The translations under genes were made by a program, and so were the position numbers. The notes under the pieces are model-generated. The model saw only the letters and a program-made list of their open reading frames with translations, ran no database searches and had not been told where the DNA came from. From contig NZ_CAADHO010000006.1 in NCBI RefSeq assembly GCF_900699765.1, forward strand, positions 351,770 through 415,769: a stretch of 64,000 nt of DNA, in the 5' to 3' direction. The stretch is from Desulfoluna butyratoxydans. Its GTDB lineage: Bacteria; Desulfobacterota; Desulfobacteria; Desulfobacterales; Desulfolunaceae. Shown here one piece after another: positions 59,874 through 64,000 of this stretch. Each line of letters starts with the position of its first letter. Position 1 is the first letter of the stretch.

Positions 59874-60734
59874 CTATCCTATCTCTTCTTTTAATTCCCG
59901 GGACCTTCGTGCCGCGGCAAGCATCCCTTCCCGAATGCCCTCTGCCACGCCCCGGGCTTTCATTTCGTTGATGGCCGCCTCGGTGGTGCCCCCGGGAGAG
60001 GTGACCTTCCGGCGGAGGTCCTCGGGTTCGTCGTCGCTTGCCAGAAGCAGCTTTGCAGCGCCGTTGATGGTCCCTAAGGCAAGGCGCTTGGCGGCTTCGC
60101 CCTCAAAGCCCATCTCCCTGGCGGTGTTGATCATGGCCTCCACCACGTAGAAGAAGTAGGCGGGCCCGGAGCCGGAGACGGCGGTGACCCCGTCCATCTG
60201 GTCTTCGGAGACGCGCAGCACATCGCCCATGGCCGAAAGGACTTCCTCTGCCAGGTCCATGTCTTCGGCGGAGGCGTGGCGGTTGCCGCAGAGTCCCGAC
60301 ATGCCGGCCAGAACCAGGGACGGGGTGTTGGGCATGACGCGCATGATGGGCAGGAGGGCGGCGAAGGCATCGGGGAGGCAGTCATAGAGGGTTTCTTCAT
60401 AAAAGGAGAGGGGCAGGCCTGCGGCGATGGTGATGATCTGTTTTCGCTCGCTGACCCGGGTGAGCCCTTTGTCCTGAAGCTCCTTGAGGAGGGACGCCAT
60501 GCCCTGGGGCTTGACGGCCAGGACCACGGTGGTGGCCTGGGCAAAGGTATCTGCGGCCGATGTCGAGGTGTGGACGTTGTACTGGGTCTCCAGGTAGGTG
60601 AGTCGGTCCTGCCTGAGATCGCAGAGGGTGAGCTGCCGGCTCTGCACGTTTCCGGATGAGATCAGGGCGCCCGCCATGGCTTCGGCCATGTTTCCTGCAC
60701 CGATGAAACCGATGCGACTGTCAGATGTGCTCAT
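59874..60734 (-). CDS. proC: Pyrroline-5-carboxylate reductase
   Basis: This 286-residue protein has the N-terminal Rossmann motif IGFIGAGNMAEAM, VVLAVKPQ and the C-terminal dimerisation domain with SGSGPAYFFYVVEAM and VTSPGGTTEAAI. It reduces pyrroline-5-carboxylate to proline. The encoded C-terminus ELKEEIG stops right against the heptamer array. It is the only proline gene in the window. Confidence 0.96.
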   Translation of the reverse strand: MSTSDSRIGFIGAGNMAEAMAGALISSGNVQSRQLTLCDLRQDRLTYLETQYNVHTSTSAADTFAQATTVVLAVKPQGMASLLKELQDKGLTRVSERKQIITIAAGLPLSFYEETLYDCLPDAFAALLPIMRVMPNTPSLVLAGMSGLCGNRHASAEDMDLAEEVLSAMGDVLRVSEDQMDGVTAVSGSGPAYFFYVVEAMINTAREMGFEGEAAKRLALGTINGAAKLLLASDDEPEDLRRKVTSPGGTTEAAINEMKARGVAEGIREGMLAAARRSRELKEEIG

Positions 60735-60966
60735 GGAACTGCTCCTTGAGAAGGGGTTGCTGAAGGTGGAAAGGGGGTAAAATTCCGGGAAAAAACCGAT
60801 GCTTCACGGCGTGGACGGTGGCGGTGGAGCCTGGCGTTTTCGGACAAAATACCTTGACTTATCGCCGATATATAACATATTTTTATCAAGATATCTATTC
60901 ACGCCGACCCCGCCATCGGGGTCTTCCCTGTTAGAGGTTTTTTTCGAAAGGTGCTGCCAATAAGCT

Positions 60967-61263
60967 ATGTTTATTTTAGCCAATTTTATCAAAGCCACGG
61001 CCGTGGTTCTTGACATGGCCCTGACCCTTTACCTGTTTATCGTGATCGCCCGCGCTGTCCTGTCCTGGGTCAACCCGGATCCATACAACGCCATCGTTCG
61101 CTTTATCCATAACGCCACCGAACCGGTCCTCTACCGCGTTCGTTCGAAGATTCCGTATCTGGGCGGGATCGACCTTTCTCCCCTGGTGGTGATCGCCGCG
61201 ATTTATTTCTTGAGAATTTTTTTGGTGGATTCCTTGTATCATCTGGCACGAGGCATGATGTAG
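60967..61263 (+). CDS. YggT family membrane protein
   Basis: The 98-residue protein has two membrane helices and the YggT motifs ARAVLSWVNPDPYN and IHNATEPVLYRVRSKIP, with DLSPLVVI in the second half. YggT proteins are often encoded after proC; here proC is divergent. Role not established (linked to osmotic shock and respiration proteins). Confidence 0.9.
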   Translation: MFILANFIKATAVVLDMALTLYLFIVIARAVLSWVNPDPYNAIVRFIHNATEPVLYRVRSKIPYLGGIDLSPLVVIAAIYFLRIFLVDSLYHLARGMM

Positions 61264-61376
61264 AACCCCCCTGGCTAGTAGCCGCATTTTTATTTTAGCG
61301 TCTCTCAACGGGCGGTGGGTATCAAAGGGGCCCCGGCGGTATGACGTGGATTTGACACAATCAGGAGTGATTATCC

Positions 61377-62459
61377 ATGGCAAAAATCGATGCGTTCTTT
61401 AAGCTGATGCACGATCAGGGTGCGTCCGACCTGCACCTTGCGGCGGGCCAGCCTCCGGCCCTGCGAATTAATGGCGAAATCGAGCGGGTCAAGTACAAGG
61501 TGCTGGACAACAACACCCTGAAGGGGATGATCTATGAGATCGCCCCGGAGAGCAAGATCAAGGTGTTTGAAGAGACGGGCGACGTGGATTTCGGCTATGA
61601 AATCCCCGGCCTTGCCCGTTACAGGGCCAACTTTTTCATGCAGCGAAACGGGGTCGGGGCTGTGTTCCGGGAGATTCCCAGCCAGATCATGACCGCCGAG
61701 CAGCTGGGGCTTCCCTCGGTGATCTCCCGCCTGGCTACCCTGCCGAGGGGGCTGGTACTCGTCACCGGGCCCACGGGCAGCGGCAAGTCCACCACCCTGG
61801 CCGCCATTCTGGATGTGGCCAACCGCATGCGCCAGGACCACATCATCACCATCGAAGACCCCATCGAATTTGTCCACCAGAGCAAGGGGTGCCTCATCAA
61901 CCACCGCGAGGTGGGCAACCACACCCAGAGCTTCAGCGCCGCGCTCAGGGGGGCCCTGAGGGAGGACCCGGACATCATCCTCGTGGGCGAATTGCGGGAC
62001 CTGGAGACCATCAGCCTGGCCATTGAGGCGGCCTCCACGGGCCACCTGGTCCTGGCCACCCTGCACACCTCCAGCGCCCCCAAAACCGTGGACCGTCTGG
62101 TGGAGGTCTTCCCTGCCAACCAGCAGGCCCAGGTGCGCTCCACCCTGTCCGACAGCATCCGCGCGGTGGTGGCCCAGACCCTGTTCCGGCGTACCGACCG
62201 CAAGGGCCGCTGCGTGGCCCTTGAGATCATGATCGCCACCCCGGCAGTTCGGAACCTCATCCGGGAGGGCAAGACCCACCAGATCCCCTCGGCCATCCAG
62301 GTGGGGCAGAAGTTCGGGATGCAGCTCCTGGACGACTCCATCATGGAGCTTTACAACAAGGGCATGATCAGCTCCGAAGAGGCCTACAGCAAGTCCTACG
62401 ACAAGCAGCGGTTCAGGCCGCTTCTTGCAGGGGCGCCGGATGATTTCACCGACGGTTGA
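61377..62459 (+). CDS. pilT: Type IV pilus retraction ATPase PilT
   Basis: The 360-residue protein has an N-terminal PAS-like domain and a RecA-like domain: Walker A GPTGSGKST (about residue 132), Asp box IEDPIEF, Walker B VGELRDLETI, His box HLVLATLHT and the PilT-specific AVRNLIREGKTHQI. It depolymerises the pilus for twitching. AGGAG precedes ATG 61377. A second PilT-like gene follows. Confidence 0.94.
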   Translation: MAKIDAFFKLMHDQGASDLHLAAGQPPALRINGEIERVKYKVLDNNTLKGMIYEIAPESKIKVFEETGDVDFGYEIPGLARYRANFFMQRNGVGAVFREIPSQIMTAEQLGLPSVISRLATLPRGLVLVTGPTGSGKSTTLAAILDVANRMRQDHIITIEDPIEFVHQSKGCLINHREVGNHTQSFSAALRGALREDPDIILVGELRDLETISLAIEAASTGHLVLATLHTSSAPKTVDRLVEVFPANQQAQVRSTLSDSIRAVVAQTLFRRTDRKGRCVALEIMIATPAVRNLIREGKTHQIPSAIQVGQKFGMQLLDDSIMELYNKGMISSEEAYSKSYDKQRFRPLLAGAPDDFTDG

Positions 62460-62586
62460 CCATGGGAGTCCATGCGATCGCCGAAGGCGTTTCCTTGCGT
62501 GGCTTTGTTGCCTCCGCCGCTTTGCGTACGGGTGGTGGAGGCTCGGGCCGTCGCTTTCCAAGGCCATCATCTATAGAGGGTAGGAT

Positions 62587-63756
62587 ATGAGAAAACAGGA
62601 GATGGACTACATCCTTTCGCGGATGCTCGATTCTCACAACAACGTCTCGGACCTCAACCTGACCGTGGGGCGTCCCCTGCAGGTGGAGAGTTCGGGCAAG
62701 CTGCTCAAGGTGGACCTGGAGCCGGACATCAAGGAGCTCACCCCGTTTCAGACCGAGCAGATCGCCATGAACCTCATCGGGCAGGACCGTCGCTTGACCG
62801 AGGTCCTTATTCGAACAGGCTCATGCGACCTTTCGTACAGCCTCCCGGGCAAGGCCCGTTTCAGGGTCAATATTTTTTCCCAGTCGGGCAACTATTCCAT
62901 TGTGCTGCGTCGCCTGGAAACCACGGTCCCTTCGGTGAAGGAGCTGAACCTGCCCAAGGCGTTTTACGAGATCCCCAAGCTTTTAAACGGCATCGTTTTT
63001 GTAACCGGGGCCACGGGTACGGGCAAGACCACCTCCCTTGCCGCCGTGCTTTCGGAGATCAACGCCACGCGGCCTGTGCACGTCATCACCCTTGAGGACC
63101 CCATCGAATACCAGCACGCCCATAAGATGGCCACCTTCAACCAGAGGGAGCTGGGCAGCGATTTCGAAAACTTTGCAAGCGGCCTGAGGGCGGCGCTTCG
63201 CCAGGCGCCCAAGGTGGTCCTTGTGGGGGAAATGCGGGACAAAGAGACCGTGGAGATCGGGTTGCGGGCGGCCGAGACCGGCCACCTCGTGCTCACCACC
63301 CTGCACACCAACAACGCCGGTGCCACCATCAACCGTATCCTGGGGATGTTCGAGTCCGAGGAGGAGAAGCAGCTTCGTTTGAGGCTTGCCGATTCGGTGC
63401 GCTGGATCATCTGCCAGCGCCTTTTGCCCAAGGTGGGCGGCGGCCGGGTGGCAGCCTTCGAGATCCTGGGCACAAGCCTCCGGGTCAAGGACCTGATCTT
63501 AAACGGCGAGTCCGACGGCAAGACCTACGACGACGTCATGGAGCAGGGCAAGCACTTCGGGATGTCCACCTTCGACAATTACATTGTCCAGCTGTATGAG
63601 CAGGGCCTGATCACCCAGGAGACCGCCATGGTCTACGCCAGCCACAAGGCGGTGGTGGGACGCGGCATCGATTCCGTCAAGAGCGCCCGGGGTGAAAAAA
63701 CCACCGACATCGACTCCCTTGAGATCGATCACGGGTACAAAGAGAAAATGAAGTGA
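62587..63756 (+). CDS. Second PilT/PilU-like ATPase
   Basis: This 389-residue protein has the same order of motifs: Walker A GATGTGKTT (about 141), LEDPIEYQH, VLVGEMRDKETV and LVLTTLHTNNAG. It is more divergent than the first and has its own C-terminal extension (from GRGIDSVKSARGEK). PilU-like paralogues assist PilT. A zinc-ribbon gene follows within 20 bases. Confidence 0.9.
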   Translation: MRKQEMDYILSRMLDSHNNVSDLNLTVGRPLQVESSGKLLKVDLEPDIKELTPFQTEQIAMNLIGQDRRLTEVLIRTGSCDLSYSLPGKARFRVNIFSQSGNYSIVLRRLETTVPSVKELNLPKAFYEIPKLLNGIVFVTGATGTGKTTSLAAVLSEINATRPVHVITLEDPIEYQHAHKMATFNQRELGSDFENFASGLRAALRQAPKVVLVGEMRDKETVEIGLRAAETGHLVLTTLHTNNAGATINRILGMFESEEEKQLRLRLADSVRWIICQRLLPKVGGGRVAAFEILGTSLRVKDLILNGESDGKTYDDVMEQGKHFGMSTFDNYIVQLYEQGLITQETAMVYASHKAVVGRGIDSVKSARGEKTTDIDSLEIDHGYKEKMK

Positions 63757-63775
63757 GGCGTTCCGGGAGGCGAGC

Positions 63776-64000
63776 ATGAACATCACGTGTGAAAAGTGCG
63801 GCGGCAAATTCAATTTCCCCGATGACAAGGTCCCGGAAGACCGGACCCTGACCCTGAGCTGCCCCAGGTGCGGAAACAAGTTGTCTGTGGGGCCCCGTGG
63901 GGGCACGCCCGCGGGCACTGCCATGGGGTTTGAAGAAGATGACGAGCGAAAGCCCGCCATCCGTTTTGACGAAAAAGAAGCGGACAGCTACGACGACGAT
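63776..64000 (+). CDS. Zinc-ribbon (MJ0042) protein, partial
   Basis: The first 75 residues begin MNITCEKCGGKFNFPDDKVP and contain C5-x2-C8 and C29-x2-C32, then an acidic stretch (EEDDERKP, EKEADSYDDD). The gene runs off the window. In such proteins the ribbon precedes an anchor or signalling domain, as in the HDOD protein at 55778. GGGAGG precedes ATG 63776. It may be part of the pilT operon. Confidence 0.85.
   Translation, partial: MNITCEKCGGKFNFPDDKVPEDRTLTLSCPRCGNKLSVGPRGGTPAGTAMGFEEDDERKPAIRFDEKEADSYDDD

Overview
The window is GC-rich chromosomal DNA, densely coded on both strands, most likely from an anaerobic, respiratory Gram-negative bacterium of the Desulfobacterota (former Deltaproteobacteria). 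That placement is an inference. It rests on the five-part nickel ECF transporter nikKMLQO, a selenocysteine formate dehydrogenase, a tungstate transporter of the Wtp type, a Na+-NQR operon, acyl-CoA enzymes, outer-membrane proteins and PilT-type pilus motors. No rRNA, phage, transposase or CRISPR array was seen. One tRNA (Ala, anticodon GGC) is present.

Layout. 0-4.4 kb: nickel uptake operon nikKMLQO and a convergent DUF2064 glycosyltransferase. 4.4-7.1 kb: a very small [2Fe-2S] BFD/CopZ-like gene with an in-frame TGA (candidate selenoprotein), a DHH phosphoesterase and the flavin transferase apbE. 7.5-13.2 kb: nqrABCDEF, whose NqrA carries two RnfC-like four-cysteine cluster motifs. 13.4-20 kb (minus strand): selenocysteine formate dehydrogenase (read through TGA at 15209-15211), acyl-CoA thioesterase, YceI, a ferric-reductase-like flavocytochrome and a small membrane protein. 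20-24 kb: small envelope proteins, a TetR regulator and unknown genes. 24-30 kb: PACE efflux protein with a divergent LysR regulator, an acyl-CoA dehydrogenase with a rubredoxin-like tail, an amidase, a dCache-AlbA_2 membrane sensor and a GNAT enzyme. 30-32.3 kb: ArsR regulator with an SO_0444-type metal permease, and a secreted nickel superoxide dismutase. 33-40 kb: LysR, then a MarR-controlled RND/LolA-like/porin operon. 41-49.5 kb: diguanylate cyclase, radical SAM protein, wtpABC tungstate transporter, membrane protein and HD-GYP response regulator. 50-55.4 kb: TetR-TolC-HlyD-ABC-2-ABC-2 export operon without an ATPase. 55.4-64 kb: tRNA-Ala, HDOD protein, hydrolase, Na+/solute symporter, proC, yggT, two PilT-like ATPases and the start of a zinc-ribbon protein.

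How the parts connect. Nickel uptake (nikKMLQO) could feed the Ni-SOD. Tungstate uptake (wtpABC) could feed the formate dehydrogenase. ApbE attaches FMN to NqrB and NqrC, and the sodium gradient made by NQR can drive the sodium:solute symporter. These are inferences from gene content, not from operon structure. Several regulators have visible operators: three GTTAA-N5-TTAAC sites for MarR, two ATTGAA-N6-TTCAAT sites for TetR, and two AYATG-TGAR-CATRT sites for ArsR.

The intergenic DNA is unusually rich in dispersed inverted-repeat elements, here called R1. They share GCCTCCGGCGG ends and a CCTGTTTGTCAAAC segment. One R1 copy is nested in another with an 8-bp target duplication, and several carry an inner hairpin whose arms differ between copies but stay complementary. 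The strongest candidates for new biology are the selenocysteine [2Fe-2S] mini-protein, the cluster-bearing NqrA and the R1 element family.
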